A DNA stretch of 64,000 nt from Curtobacterium sp. MCPF17_052 (GTDB taxonomy: Bacteria > Actinomycetota > Actinomycetes > Actinomycetales > Microbacteriaceae), in assembly GCF_003234085.1 (NCBI RefSeq), contig NZ_QKSD01000007.1, forward strand, positions 124,001 to 188,000. The letters run 5' to 3'. Every line of letters starts with the position of its first letter. Position 1 is the stretch's first letter. Made by a program: the position numbers and the translations under genes. Under the pieces are notes generated by a model. That model was given only the letters and a program-made list of their open reading frames with translations. It had not been told where the DNA came from and did not search any database. Below are positions 31,829 to 40,177 of this stretch, one piece after another.

Positions 31829-32527
31829 TCAACCCGCTTCGGCGACGAACTCGTCCCGCGTGGTGCGCACCAGGTCGGCGGCCGCTGCGGAGGCGACCCG
31901 GGCCTCCCGTCCGACGACCGCCCGACCGACGGCTTCGTGCCGGGCCGCCGCCCCCGCCGTCCACCCGGTGATCGTGTCCCGTGACTCGCTCGTCCGGGTG
32001 CGCAGCAGCGCCTCGACGGTGCCCGCGAAGTGGGCGAAGACCGCGTTGCCGGAGCCGGTGAGCAGCGCGCGGTGGAAGCGGACGTCGGCGTCGAGGTAGG
32101 CGCGCCCGTCACCCGCGGACGCTGCGGCGACCATCTCCTGCGCGGCGGAGAGCACGGCGTCGGCCGCCGCTCCGCCGTGTTCCGCGGTGAGGCCCGCGGC
32201 GACCGGCTCGATGCCCAGCCGGAGGTCCAGGAGCTCGCGCTGCTGGGTGAAGTACGCCCCGGAGGTGCCCCGCCAGCGGATCACCGACGGGGCCAGGAGT
32301 TCCCAGCGGGTCGACGGCTGCACCTGCGTGCCGACGCGCTGCCGTGGTTCCACCAGTCCGAGGGACTGCAGGACACGTAGTGCCTCGCGGACGACGGACC
32401 GCGAGACGCCGAACTCGGCGACGACGTCGTCCGGGCGGAGCACGGTGCCGGGGGCGAGGGTGCCGTCGACGATGCGCTGCCCGAGCGTGTCGAGCACGTG
32501 GGCGTGCAGGCCGCCGGGTGTCGGCAT
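31829..32527 (-). CDS. gntR: GntR/FadR-family regulator of the gluconate operon
   Basis: 232 residues. N-terminal winged helix (LGQRIVDGTLAPGTVLRPDDVVAEFGVSRSVVREALRVLQSLGLVEPRQRVGT) and C-terminal FCD domain (LLDLRLGIEPVAAGLTAEHG, DADVRFHRALLTGSGN, ITGWTAGAAARHEAV) with the His/Asp metal-ligand positions of the family. Divergent from the gluconate permease and kinase genes across a gap with a perfect palindrome overlapping the permease promoter, so it is almost certainly their repressor, released by gluconate or its phosphate. Symbol given from context. Confidence 0.88.
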   Translation of the reverse strand: MPTPGGLHAHVLDTLGQRIVDGTLAPGTVLRPDDVVAEFGVSRSVVREALRVLQSLGLVEPRQRVGTQVQPSTRWELLAPSVIRWRGTSGAYFTQQRELLDLRLGIEPVAAGLTAEHGGAAADAVLSAAQEMVAAASAGDGRAYLDADVRFHRALLTGSGNAVFAHFAGTVEALLRTRTSESRDTITGWTAGAAARHEAVGRAVVGREARVASAAAADLVRTTRDEFVAEAG

Positions 32528-32625
32528 CGTTCCTCCTCGAAGGACCTGGTCACGCGGATGCGTGACGCGGTGACCATTGCAGCGGCAGACTGCGCCTGAG
32601 CCCGGGTGGCGCGCGGACGACGACG

Positions 32626-32647
32626 ATGTAGTCTGATTAATCAGATT
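32626..32647 (+). promoter_or_regulatory. gnt operator overlapping the -10 element
   Basis: TCTGATTAATCAGA (32632-32645) is a perfect 14-base palindrome, AT-rich against the surrounding GC-rich DNA. TAGTCT just at its left edge (about 32629-32634) is a likely -10, so a bound GntR protein would block the promoter. Confidence 0.7.
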
Positions 32648-32745
32648 ATTGCATCGGCGACCGCAGCCGGGATCAGCACCCCGGTCGGCCCGGCACCAGC
32701 AGCAGGACGGCAGCAGCGCAGGAGCTGCTCCAGGAAGGGGCGCAG

Positions 32746-34254
32746 ATGCCTCACCTCCAGACCACCCCGGCGATCCCGGACCACGTGCTCGCCGCCGGGA
32801 CCGAGACGGTCGACCCGTCCGGTCCGATCCCGCAACTCGTCATCGCCGCCCTCGTCGGCATCGTGGTGATCATCGCGCTCATCACCTGGCTCAAGGTGCA
32901 CCCCTTCGTCGCCCTGACGATCGGTGCGCTCGGCGTCGGCCTCGGTGCCGGACTCGCACCGGAGAAGGCGGTCACGAGCTTCGGGGACGGCTTCGGCGCG
33001 ACCATGACGAGCGTCGGCATCCTCGTCGGCCTCGGCTCGATGTTCGGCAAGCTCCTCGTCGACTCCGGCGCCGCCGACCGGGTCGTCGACACCCTGGTCC
33101 GCCGCTCGTCCGCCGCCGCGCTGCCCTGGACGATGGCACTGATCGGTGCGCTGATCGGCCTGCCGATGTTCTTCGAGGTCGGCCTGGTCCTGCTCATCCC
33201 GATCATCGTCCTGGTCGCCAAGCGCAGCTCCGTCCCGATCATGAAGATCGCGATCCCGGCCCTCGCCGGGCTCTCCACGATGCACGCGTTCGTCCCGCCG
33301 CACCCCGGTCCGCTGGTCGCCGTCTCGACGGTGGGTGCGGACCTCGGCACGACGCTGGCGTTCGGCATCGTGCTCGCGATCCCCGTCATCGTCCTGGCCG
33401 GCCCGGTCTTCGCCCGCTTCGCAGCGCGCTGGGTCGACGTCCCGGTGCCGGACATCTTCGGCGCGCGGGGCGAGGACCCAGCGCACCCCGGCCGGGAGGC
33501 CCGCCGCACCCCCGCCACGGAGGACACCGCGTCCCTGCCCCACGGCAAGAGCGACTTCACGCGGGTGATCAGCGAGCCGCGCAGCCCGTCGTTCGCCGTC
33601 GCGCTGGTCGGCATCCTGCTGCCCGTCGTGCTCATGCTCGCGCAGGCGATCCGCGAGGCCACCGCCCCGGACGCGGATGGTGCCTGGGTGGGCGTGCTCG
33701 ACTTCCTCGGGACGCCGATGATCGCGATCGGCATCGCGACCGTCTACGCGATGGTCTTCTTCGCGATCGGCGGCGGCATGGACCGGTCCGCGGTCGCGAA
33801 GTCGCTCGAGAGCGCGCTGCCGCCGGTCGCCGGGGTGCTCCTCATCGTCGGTGCCGGCGGTGGCTTCAAGCAGGTGCTCATCGACACGGGCATCGGCGGC
33901 GTGATCGCCGACGCGGTCAAGGACTCCGGCATCTCGGTACTCCTCGTCGCCTGGGTGGTCGCCGCGCTCGTCCGCGTCGCCACCGGGTCCGCCACCGTCG
34001 CGACCGTCACGGCCGCGGGCATCATGGCCCCGATCGCCCACGACCTGTCGTCCCCGATGACGTCACTGCTCGTGCTCGCGATCGGCGCCGGGTCGGTGTT
34101 CCTGTCGCACGTCAACGACGCCGGGTTCTGGTTGGTGAAGGGGTACCTCAACACCTCGGTGGGACAGACCTTCAAGTCGTGGTCGGTGCTCGAGTGCCTG
34201 ATCTCGGTCATCGGTCTGGTCGGCGTGCTCGTCGCCGGGATCTTCATCCGATGA
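32746..34254 (+). CDS. gntP: Gluconate:proton symporter, GntP family
   Basis: 502 residues and about 12-14 transmembrane helices. Family landmarks: WLKVHPFVALTIGALGVGLGAG, GFGATMTSVGILVGLGSMFGKLL, IGLPMFFEVGLVLLIPI, STMHAFVPPHPGPLVA, AGGGFKQVLIDTGIGG and FLSHVNDAGFWLVKGYL. It imports gluconate with protons. A soluble loop of about 45 residues in the middle is typical. AGGAAGG upstream is the ribosome site, with an mRNA leader of roughly 100 bases from the operator region. Its stop overlaps the kinase start (ATGA, 34251-34254). Confidence 0.95.
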   Translation: MPHLQTTPAIPDHVLAAGTETVDPSGPIPQLVIAALVGIVVIIALITWLKVHPFVALTIGALGVGLGAGLAPEKAVTSFGDGFGATMTSVGILVGLGSMFGKLLVDSGAADRVVDTLVRRSSAAALPWTMALIGALIGLPMFFEVGLVLLIPIIVLVAKRSSVPIMKIAIPALAGLSTMHAFVPPHPGPLVAVSTVGADLGTTLAFGIVLAIPVIVLAGPVFARFAARWVDVPVPDIFGARGEDPAHPGREARRTPATEDTASLPHGKSDFTRVISEPRSPSFAVALVGILLPVVLMLAQAIREATAPDADGAWVGVLDFLGTPMIAIGIATVYAMVFFAIGGGMDRSAVAKSLESALPPVAGVLLIVGAGGGFKQVLIDTGIGGVIADAVKDSGISVLLVAWVVAALVRVATGSATVATVTAAGIMAPIAHDLSSPMTSLLVLAIGAGSVFLSHVNDAGFWLVKGYLNTSVGQTFKSWSVLECLISVIGLVGVLVAGIFIR

Positions 34255-34805
34255 GCGGACAGTCGGACGGACGGCAGCCCCGCTCGGAGTCCCGGACGCT
34301 GGACCCCCAGGTGCTCGTGGTGATGGGCGTCTCCGGTTCCGGCAAGTCCACCGTCGCGGCGATGGTCGCCGACGAGCTCGGGTGGGAGTTCGCGGAGGGG
34401 GACAGCATGCACCCCGAGGCGAACGTCGCGAAGATGCACGCCGGCACAGCCTTGACGGACGAGGACCGCTGGCCGTGGCTCGACGTCGTCGCCGGCTGGA
34501 TCCGCGGCCACCTCGACGCCGGGACGAACGGGGTGGTGACCTGCTCGGCACTGAAGCGGTCGTACCGGGACGTGCTGCGGGCCTCCGGGGTGGTCTTCGT
34601 GCACGTCGCCGCGGACCGGGCCCTGCTCGAGGAGCGGATGTCCTCGCGGTCCGGGCACTTCATGCCGGCGTCCCTGCTCGCATCGCAGCTGGCGACCCTC
34701 GAGCCGCCGCAGCCGGACGAGGCGCATCTCACTGTCACCGCCGACCGCTCACCGGAGGAGGAGTCCGCCGAGGTGCTCGAGCTGCTGGGGTTCCGGACGG
34801 CCTGA
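34251..34805 (+). CDS. gntK: Gluconokinase
   Basis: 184 residues, P-loop kinase. Walker A VMGVSGSGKSTVAAMVADEL, acceptor region EFAEGDSMHPEANVAKMHAG and LTDEDRWPWLDVVAGWI, VTCSALKRSYRDVLR, and MSSRSGHFMPASLLASQLATLE are the classical GntK blocks. It phosphorylates gluconate to 6-phosphogluconate, which enters the pentose-phosphate route. It is coupled to the permease by a four-base overlap. A 15-residue polar extension precedes the domain. Confidence 0.95.
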   Translation: MSGQSDGRQPRSESRTLDPQVLVVMGVSGSGKSTVAAMVADELGWEFAEGDSMHPEANVAKMHAGTALTDEDRWPWLDVVAGWIRGHLDAGTNGVVTCSALKRSYRDVLRASGVVFVHVAADRALLEERMSSRSGHFMPASLLASQLATLEPPQPDEAHLTVTADRSPEEESAEVLELLGFRTA

Positions 34806-34858
34806 CGGGACCGCCCCGCTTGAGAGGGCGGACGGGCGGACGTCGGCAGCATGGGGGC

Positions 34859-36166
34859 ATGCCTGTCGACGACTCCCCGTCCCTGCTCACCCGCGGCTAC
34901 GGCTTCGGCGCCCACGTCTGGCGCCGGGCGGCCGACGGTGCCAGGGCGGTGCCGATGCGCTTCCTGCTCCGTGACGCGCTGCTGGTCCGCGGTGCCGAGG
35001 GTGTCGAGTTGTTCTACAGCGACCGGATCGCCCGACACGGTGCGATGCCGGCGATCGTGCAGCAGACGCTGTTCGGCGACGGGTCCGTGCACAGCCTCGA
35101 CGGCGCCGAGCACCGGCACCGCAAGGCGACCTTCGTCGACGTCGCGTACGAGGACGAGCAGGTCGCCCGCCTCACCCCGCTCATCGCCGAGGAGTGGCAC
35201 CGGGAACTCGACGAGTGGCTCGGCGGCGGGCAGCGGTCTGCCTACGACGCCGCCGTCGGTGTGTTCGGCCGTGCCGGCATGCGGTGGGCGGGTCTGCCCG
35301 GCACGCCGGCCGCGAAGACCCGGTGGGCAGCACGCCTCGCGCAGATCGTCGACGGGTTCGGTGTGCCGTACTCGCCGGAGTACCTGCTCGCCATCCGGAA
35401 CCGGTGGTGGTCGAACCGACACGCGGAACGGCTGGTCCGGGCGGTCCGGGACGGCGATCTCGACCCGGCCGAGGGCACGGCGCTGTACGAGTGGGCGTGG
35501 CACCGTGACCGCTCCGGCGTGCTGCTGCCCGCGGTGACCGCCGGCGTCGAGCTCCAGAACAGCATCCGTCCGCTCATCGCGGTCGCCCGGTTCGTCGCGT
35601 TCGCCGCGAAGGAGCTGCACGACCGGCCGGAGTGGCGTGCCCGGATCGCCGAGGAGTCCGTCACCGGACGCTCGCTCGCCGGCGGGCCCCTCGCGACCGC
35701 CTTCGCGCAGGAGATCCGCCGGACGGCGCCGTTCGTGCCGATGCTGCCCGGGTGGGCGACCGAGGACCTCGAACTCGACGGACAGCGGCTCGCGAGTGGC
35801 GGCCGGGTCCTGCTCGACCTGCTCGGCACCGACATCGACGACCGTTCGTGGCCCGCGGCCGACCGGTTCGACCCGGAGCGGTTCCTCGGCGTCGACGACT
35901 ACGAGGCGATCGAGACGTTCGTGCCGCACGGTGGCGGCGACGTCGCGAGCGGCCATCGGTGCCCGGGGGAGAAGCTCGCGATCGTCGCACTCGCTTCGGC
36001 GATCGCGACCCTCAGTGACCCGCGGGTCAGCGTCCTCGACGAGGGGCTCGACGTCGACCGTCGACGTCTGCCGACGAAGCCGGCTTCGGGCGGCCGTGTC
36101 CGGGCGCGGTCCCGGGTCGGGTCCGGCCGCTCCGGTGGCTGCCCGTTCCACCGTGGCGGGCGCTGA
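34859..36166 (+). CDS. CYP152-type cytochrome P450 (fatty-acid peroxygenase/decarboxylase)
   Basis: 435 residues. The heme loop FVPHGGGDVASGHRCPGEKL (Cys about 368) and the I-helix region ending in EIRRTAPFVP, with the Arg-Pro pair that binds the fatty-acid carboxylate, are those of CYP152 enzymes (P450 BS-beta, SP-alpha, OleT type). The usual acid-alcohol pair of monooxygenases is absent. Such enzymes use hydrogen peroxide to hydroxylate or decarboxylate fatty acids, without redox partners; none are encoded nearby. The C-terminus has an Arg/Gly-rich tail of about 30 residues. Alone on its strand, with CAGCAT six bases before the ATG as a weak leaderless signal. Confidence 0.88.
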   Translation: MPVDDSPSLLTRGYGFGAHVWRRAADGARAVPMRFLLRDALLVRGAEGVELFYSDRIARHGAMPAIVQQTLFGDGSVHSLDGAEHRHRKATFVDVAYEDEQVARLTPLIAEEWHRELDEWLGGGQRSAYDAAVGVFGRAGMRWAGLPGTPAAKTRWAARLAQIVDGFGVPYSPEYLLAIRNRWWSNRHAERLVRAVRDGDLDPAEGTALYEWAWHRDRSGVLLPAVTAGVELQNSIRPLIAVARFVAFAAKELHDRPEWRARIAEESVTGRSLAGGPLATAFAQEIRRTAPFVPMLPGWATEDLELDGQRLASGGRVLLDLLGTDIDDRSWPAADRFDPERFLGVDDYEAIETFVPHGGGDVASGHRCPGEKLAIVALASAIATLSDPRVSVLDEGLDVDRRRLPTKPASGGRVRARSRVGSGRSGGCPFHRGGR

Positions 36167-36227
36167 CGGCCGGTCGCTGTCGGGCGAACGCTGACCCGCG
36201 CGCGCTGGCACGCGGTCGCCCGGGCGG

Positions 36228-37178
36228 TCAGCGGCCGCGGTGCTCGAGCGTCGCCGGTGCGTCCGGACCCGTCGGCATGGAGGCCCGGGCCTGCTCCCAC
36301 GCGTCGTCACCGGCATCGAGTGCAGAGCGCAGGTACGCCGTGGTCAGACGCTGCACCAGAGCGACGCGCTCCGGGTCCTCGTCGGTGGTCTCGGCGGCCT
36401 CGTAGCCGGAGATCCCGCCGAGGGAGTGCTCGCCGCCGCGGAGGACGAGCAGGTCCGTTGCACCGGGGCTCTGTGTGTAGGCATCGGTGAACCAGTCCGG
36501 GCCGCGGGTCGACATCCGTGACTGGTCGTGGTCACCGGCCACGACGAGCGTGGGGGTCGTCAGTTCGGCGAAGGACGGTCGCATGAACGGGAAGTGCTCG
36601 GCCGCGAACGGGACGAGGTCGTCGCCGGCCACCCCGGTGGCGGCGAGGAGGACGCCGGCGGTGATCCGGGCCTCCCGTCGGTCCTCGCCGGGCTGGCCGG
36701 CGTCGTCGAGGATGCGCGCGCCGAGCAGGCTCTGCACGCTCTGGCCGCCCCACGAGTGTCCGGCGGCGGCGACGCGGCTGTGGTCGACGCGGCCGGACAG
36801 ACCGGGCAGTGCGGCCTCGACGGTGTCGAGCTGGTCGAGCACCCGGACCAGGTCGGTGGTGCGTTCGGACCAGATCGTCGGGAAGATCGGGTGGTCGAAC
36901 CCGATGCCGTTGCGGCGGGAGTCGAGGTGCGTCGGCTGCACCACGACGAACCCGTGCGCCGCCCAGAACGAGACGAGGGGTGCGTAGGCGTCGAGGTGCA
37001 TGCCGTTGCCGTGCGAGAAGAGCAGGACGGGCAGATCGGTGCCGGTCGCCGGTGCGGAGACGCGGACCTGCAGGGGGAGCGGGCGGCCCGGGGCGTCGAG
37101 CTGGACGGGGGCGACGGAGACGACGGGGGCGGGGTCGCCGAGGAGGTGGTCGAGCGTGGTGCTGACGGAGGTGGGCAC
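36228..37178 (-). CDS. Alpha/beta hydrolase, chlorophyllase/PET-hydrolase-like
   Basis: 316 residues. VLLFSHGNGMHLDAYAPLV contains the oxyanion-hole strand, the elbow is VAAAGHSWGGQSVQSLLG (G-H-S-W-G), TLVVAGDHDQ supplies the Asp and LRGGEHSLGGIS the His. The long HGxG loop and W in the elbow resemble chlorophyllase-type and dienelactone-type esterases. No signal peptide is seen. GGAAGG lies a few bases before GTG 37178. It is divergent from a TetR gene over a gap full of inverted repeats, so its expression is probably controlled by that regulator and induced by its substrate or product. Confidence 0.85.
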   Translation of the reverse strand: MPTSVSTTLDHLLGDPAPVVSVAPVQLDAPGRPLPLQVRVSAPATGTDLPVLLFSHGNGMHLDAYAPLVSFWAAHGFVVVQPTHLDSRRNGIGFDHPIFPTIWSERTTDLVRVLDQLDTVEAALPGLSGRVDHSRVAAAGHSWGGQSVQSLLGARILDDAGQPGEDRREARITAGVLLAATGVAGDDLVPFAAEHFPFMRPSFAELTTPTLVVAGDHDQSRMSTRGPDWFTDAYTQSPGATDLLVLRGGEHSLGGISGYEAAETTDEDPERVALVQRLTTAYLRSALDAGDDAWEQARASMPTGPDAPATLEHRGR

Positions 37179-37227
37179 GGGGTTCCTTCCGGAGGGGTGA
37201 CAGCTGCCGTACGATGAAGCGGAGCAG

Positions 37228-37257
37228 TGTTCCGGACAGTACCGGAACATAGTTCCG
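37228..37257. promoter_or_regulatory. Overlapping operators between the hydrolase and TetR genes
   Basis: TGTTCCGG-ACAGTA-CCGGAACA (37228-37249) is a perfect dyad, and CGGAAC-ATA-GTTCCG (37243-37257) is a second one sharing a half-site. The spacing suggests two TetR dimers side by side. CATAGT inside the second dyad could be the -10 of the TetR gene. Confidence 0.7.
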
Positions 37258-37283
37258 TTTGCAACGATCATCGAGGAGCCTCC

Positions 37284-37886
37284 ATGCCCGAGCCCGGCCC
37301 AGCCGCGTCCGACCGCGTGCAACGCAGCGACGCGCGCCGGAACCAGGAGACCCTGCTCGACGCCGCCGCCCGGGTGTTCGTCCGGTCCGGCGTCGACGCC
37401 CCCGTGCGTGCGGTCGCGACGGAGGCCGGGGTCGGCGTGGGGACCGTCTACCGGCACTTCCCGACCCGGGCCGACCTGGTGCTCGCCGTGTACCGGCACC
37501 AGGTGGAGGCGTGCGCGGAGGCCGGCCCGCGCTTCCTGTCCGAGGCGTCCGACCCGGATGCGGCACTGCGGCAATGGATCGGACTCTTCGTCGACTTCCT
37601 GGTCACCAAGCACGGACTGCCCGTCGCCATGCACGGCGACGGCGCCGCGACCGACGCCCTGCACCGGTACTTCGTCGACCGACTCGTGCCGGTGTGCGGC
37701 GATCTGCTGACCGCCGCACGCGCTGCCGTTCCGGGGCGGGCGACGAGCGCGGGGGTCACCGGCTACGAACTGCTCCGCGGTGTCGGGAACCTGTGCATCG
37801 GGACGGCGGACGACCCGGACTTCGACGTCGAGCGAGCGGTCCAGGTGTACGTGTCCGGGGCGCTCGTCGGCGTCCCGGGCGGGTGA
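37284..37886 (+). CDS. TetR-family transcriptional regulator
   Basis: 200 residues. HTH at about 18-65: RRNQETLLDAAARVFVRSGV, VRAVATEAGVGVGTVYRHFPTRADLVLAVYRH. The C-terminal domain (DPDAALRQWIGLFVDFLVTKHG, VTGYELLRGVGNLC) resembles the SbtR-like class that controls efflux or hydrolase genes. Divergent from the esterase-like hydrolase and most likely its repressor through the GTTCCGG dyads. GAGGAG is the ribosome site before the ATG. Ligand unknown. Confidence 0.88.
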   Translation: MPEPGPAASDRVQRSDARRNQETLLDAAARVFVRSGVDAPVRAVATEAGVGVGTVYRHFPTRADLVLAVYRHQVEACAEAGPRFLSEASDPDAALRQWIGLFVDFLVTKHGLPVAMHGDGAATDALHRYFVDRLVPVCGDLLTAARAAVPGRATSAGVTGYELLRGVGNLCIGTADDPDFDVERAVQVYVSGALVGVPGG

Positions 37887-37904
37887 GCACCGGGCTCCCG
37901 GCGC

Positions 37905-38390
37905 TCAGCCCTCGGTGAGTGCTGCCGCGTAGGCGCGCACCGACCGGTTGTACCGCGGCAGGGTCGGTTCGATCGTCTCGATGGCCAGCCGCAGCGCCTC
38001 GTCACTCCGCCCGGCACTGTGCAGGGCGAGCGCGAGGAACACCGCCGGAGCGTCGCCGATCGATGGGTGAGCGGGGGCTGCGCGGAGCATCGTGATCGCG
38101 TCTTCGACCCGGCCCAGGTTCCGGAGCGTGGACGCGTGCTGGATCACCATCCGGGCGGCACGGACCGGGTCGACCGTCCCCAGGCCCTCCGTGATGGCCC
38201 GGCTGTACTCGACGTCGGCCTCGACCTCGTGCCCGCCGGAGTCGTACGCGCCGCCGAGCTCGAAGGCCCCGAGTGCCGGGTGCGGTGCGGCGTCGGCCAG
38301 CTCCCGCATCCGGACGATCCGCTGCTCGCCGTCGACGTCGGTGTCGGCCCAGAGAGCGTCGACGTGCTGCTGCCACTCCGTCATGTCCAC
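37905..38390 (-). CDS. Tetratricopeptide-repeat protein
   Basis: 161 residues arranged as helical repeats: RIVRMRELADAAPHPALGAFELGGAYDSGG, ADVEYSRAITEGLG, RMVIQHASTLRNLGRVEDAIT, APAVFLALALHSAGRSDEALRLAIETIE. It matches the small actinobacterial TPR_5-type proteins; a protein-binding scaffold is all that can be inferred. The start is GTG 38390, because TAGGCT (38397-38402, minus strand) ends six bases before it; an ATG two codons further in is the alternative. It converges with the TetR gene. Confidence 0.8.
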   Translation of the reverse strand: MDMTEWQQHVDALWADTDVDGEQRIVRMRELADAAPHPALGAFELGGAYDSGGHEVEADVEYSRAITEGLGTVDPVRAARMVIQHASTLRNLGRVEDAITMLRAAPAHPSIGDAPAVFLALALHSAGRSDEALRLAIETIEPTLPRYNRSVRAYAAALTEG

Positions 38391-38396
38391 CGCGCC

Positions 38397-38402
38397 AGCC
38401 TA
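38397..38402 (-). promoter_or_regulatory. -10 element of the TPR gene, leaderless
   Basis: TAGGCT on the minus strand, six bases before GTG 38390. The promoter lies in the 42-base gap after the ABC-F gene's stop at 38433. Confidence 0.55.
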
Positions 38403-38432
38403 GGGGCGCCTCAATCCCGGACCGCTGTTCCG

Positions 38433-40097
38433 TCAGTCCTCGGTGACCCGCCCGGCCTCGACCCGCCACTGCCGGTCGAGCTGCACCGTGTCGAGCATCC
38501 GCCGGTCGTGGGTGACCAGCAGCAGCGTCCCCTCGTAGGACTCGAGTGCCTGCTCGAGCTGCTCGATGGCGACGAGGTCCAGGTGGTTCGTCGGCTCGTC
38601 GAGCACGAGCACGTTCACCCCGCGGGCCTGGAGGAGCGCCAACCCGGCACGGGTCCGTTCGCCCGGCGAGAGCTCACCGGCGGCCCGTCCGACGTGGTCG
38701 GCCTTCAGCCCGAACTTCGCGAGCAGGGTGCGGACGTCCGGGGTGTTCATCTCGGGGACCAGGTCCTCGAACACGGCGGCCAGGGGCTCGGACCCGGTGA
38801 ACAGCGACCGGGCCTGGTCGACCTCGCCGACCGCCACGCTCGACCCGATCGACGCCGTGCCACTCGTCGGTTCCTGCCGCCCGAGCAGCGCCCGCAGCAG
38901 CGTCGACTTGCCGGCGCCGTTCGGGCCCGTGATGCCGATCCGGTCGCCGCCGTTCACCTGCAGCGACACCGGCCCGAGGGTGAAGTCGCCCTGCTCGTAG
39001 CTGGCGTTCGACAGGGTCGCGACGACGGCCGAGGACCGCGGCGCCTGCCCGATCGTGAACTCGAGCTGCCACTCCTTGCGCGGCTCCTCGACCTCGTCCA
39101 GCCGGGCGATCCGCGACTCCATCTGCCGGACCTTCTGCGCCTGCTTCTCGCTCGATTCGCTGGCGGCCTTCCGGCGGATCTTGTCGTTGTCGGGGGCCTT
39201 CTTCATCGCGTTCCGGACGCCCTGGCTCGACCACTCGCGCTGGGTCCGGGCCCGTGAGACCAGGTCGGCCTTGGTGGACGCGAACTCGTCGTACGCGTCG
39301 CGCTTGTGCTGACGGGCGATCTCGCGTTCCTCGAGGTAGGCGTCGTAGCCACCGCCGAACAGCCGGTTCGACGACTGCGCCAGGTCGAGTTCCAGGACCG
39401 CCGTCACCGAGCGGGCGAGGAACTCGCGGTCGTGGCTGACGAGGACGACGCCGCCGCGCAGGCCGCGCACGAACTCCTCGAGCCGGTCCAGCCCGTCGAG
39501 GTCCAGGTCGTTCGTCGGCTCGTCGAGCAGCACGATGTCGAACCGCGAGAGCAGCAGCGCCGCCAACCCCACCCGAGCCGCCTGTCCGCCGGACAGCGAG
39601 GTCATCAGCGAGTCCGCTGTGACCGAGCCGTCGGGTGCGTCGAGGGTCAGGCCGAGGTCGGCGAGCACCACCGGCATCCGCTCGTCCAGGTCCGCGGCAC
39701 CCGAGGCCAGCCACCGTTCGAGGGCGACCGAGTACCGGTCCGCTGCGGCGTCCCCGGCGTCCGGCTCGCCGAGGGCCAGGGCGGTCGCGTCCATCTCCGC
39801 CGCCGCCTCGGCACATCCGGTCCGGCGGGCGACGTACCCCGCAACGGTCTCCCCGGGCACCCGCTCGTGCTCCTGCGGCAGCCAGCCGACGAACGCGTCC
39901 GTCGGCGACAGTGACACGGTCCCGGCGAGCGGCTCGTCGACCCCGGCCAGCAGGCGGAGCAGCGTGGACTTGCCCGCGCCGTTGACGCCGACGACGCCGA
40001 TCACGTCACCAGGTGCGACCGTGAGGTCGAGGGAGTCGAACAGCGTGCGGGCGGCGTAGCCGCCGGCGAGCCCCTTGGCGACGAGCGTGGCGGTCAT
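38433..40097 (-). CDS. ABC-F family ATPase
   Basis: 554 residues with two ATPase domains in one chain and no membrane segment. First: GVVGVNGAGKSTLLRLLAG, SLSGGQAARVGLAALLL, IVLLDEPTNDLDLDGL, VLVSHDREFLA. Second: GITGPNGAGKSTLLRALLG, LSPGERTRAGLALLQ, VLVLDEPTNHLDLVAI, LLVTHDRRML. A charged linker of about 90 residues joins them (RNAMKKAPDNDKIRRKAASE). ABC-F proteins act on the ribosome, as translation factors or antibiotic-protection proteins; which one cannot be told. GGAGGG precedes ATG 40097; a longer frame to 40130 is not needed. Confidence 0.9.
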   Translation of the reverse strand: MTATLVAKGLAGGYAARTLFDSLDLTVAPGDVIGVVGVNGAGKSTLLRLLAGVDEPLAGTVSLSPTDAFVGWLPQEHERVPGETVAGYVARRTGCAEAAAEMDATALALGEPDAGDAAADRYSVALERWLASGAADLDERMPVVLADLGLTLDAPDGSVTADSLMTSLSGGQAARVGLAALLLSRFDIVLLDEPTNDLDLDGLDRLEEFVRGLRGGVVLVSHDREFLARSVTAVLELDLAQSSNRLFGGGYDAYLEEREIARQHKRDAYDEFASTKADLVSRARTQREWSSQGVRNAMKKAPDNDKIRRKAASESSEKQAQKVRQMESRIARLDEVEEPRKEWQLEFTIGQAPRSSAVVATLSNASYEQGDFTLGPVSLQVNGGDRIGITGPNGAGKSTLLRALLGRQEPTSGTASIGSSVAVGEVDQARSLFTGSEPLAAVFEDLVPEMNTPDVRTLLAKFGLKADHVGRAAGELSPGERTRAGLALLQARGVNVLVLDEPTNHLDLVAIEQLEQALESYEGTLLLVTHDRRMLDTVQLDRQWRVEAGRVTED

Positions 40098-40137
40098 CCC
40101 TCCATCGTCCCACCTCGCCGGGGCGGCCACGGACCGG

Positions 40138-40177
40138 GACGGGAGGCGCGGTGCCGGGCCGCCCCGCGCCTCCCGTC
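40138..40177. terminator. 14-bp stem hairpin overlapping a stop codon
   Basis: GACGGGAGGCGCGG (40138-40151) pairs with CCGCGCCTCCCGTC (40164-40177) around a 12-base loop. The right arm overlaps the stop of the unknown minus-strand gene at 40176, so this should end that transcript. Same sequence family as the hairpins at 1860 and 6098. Confidence 0.65.
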
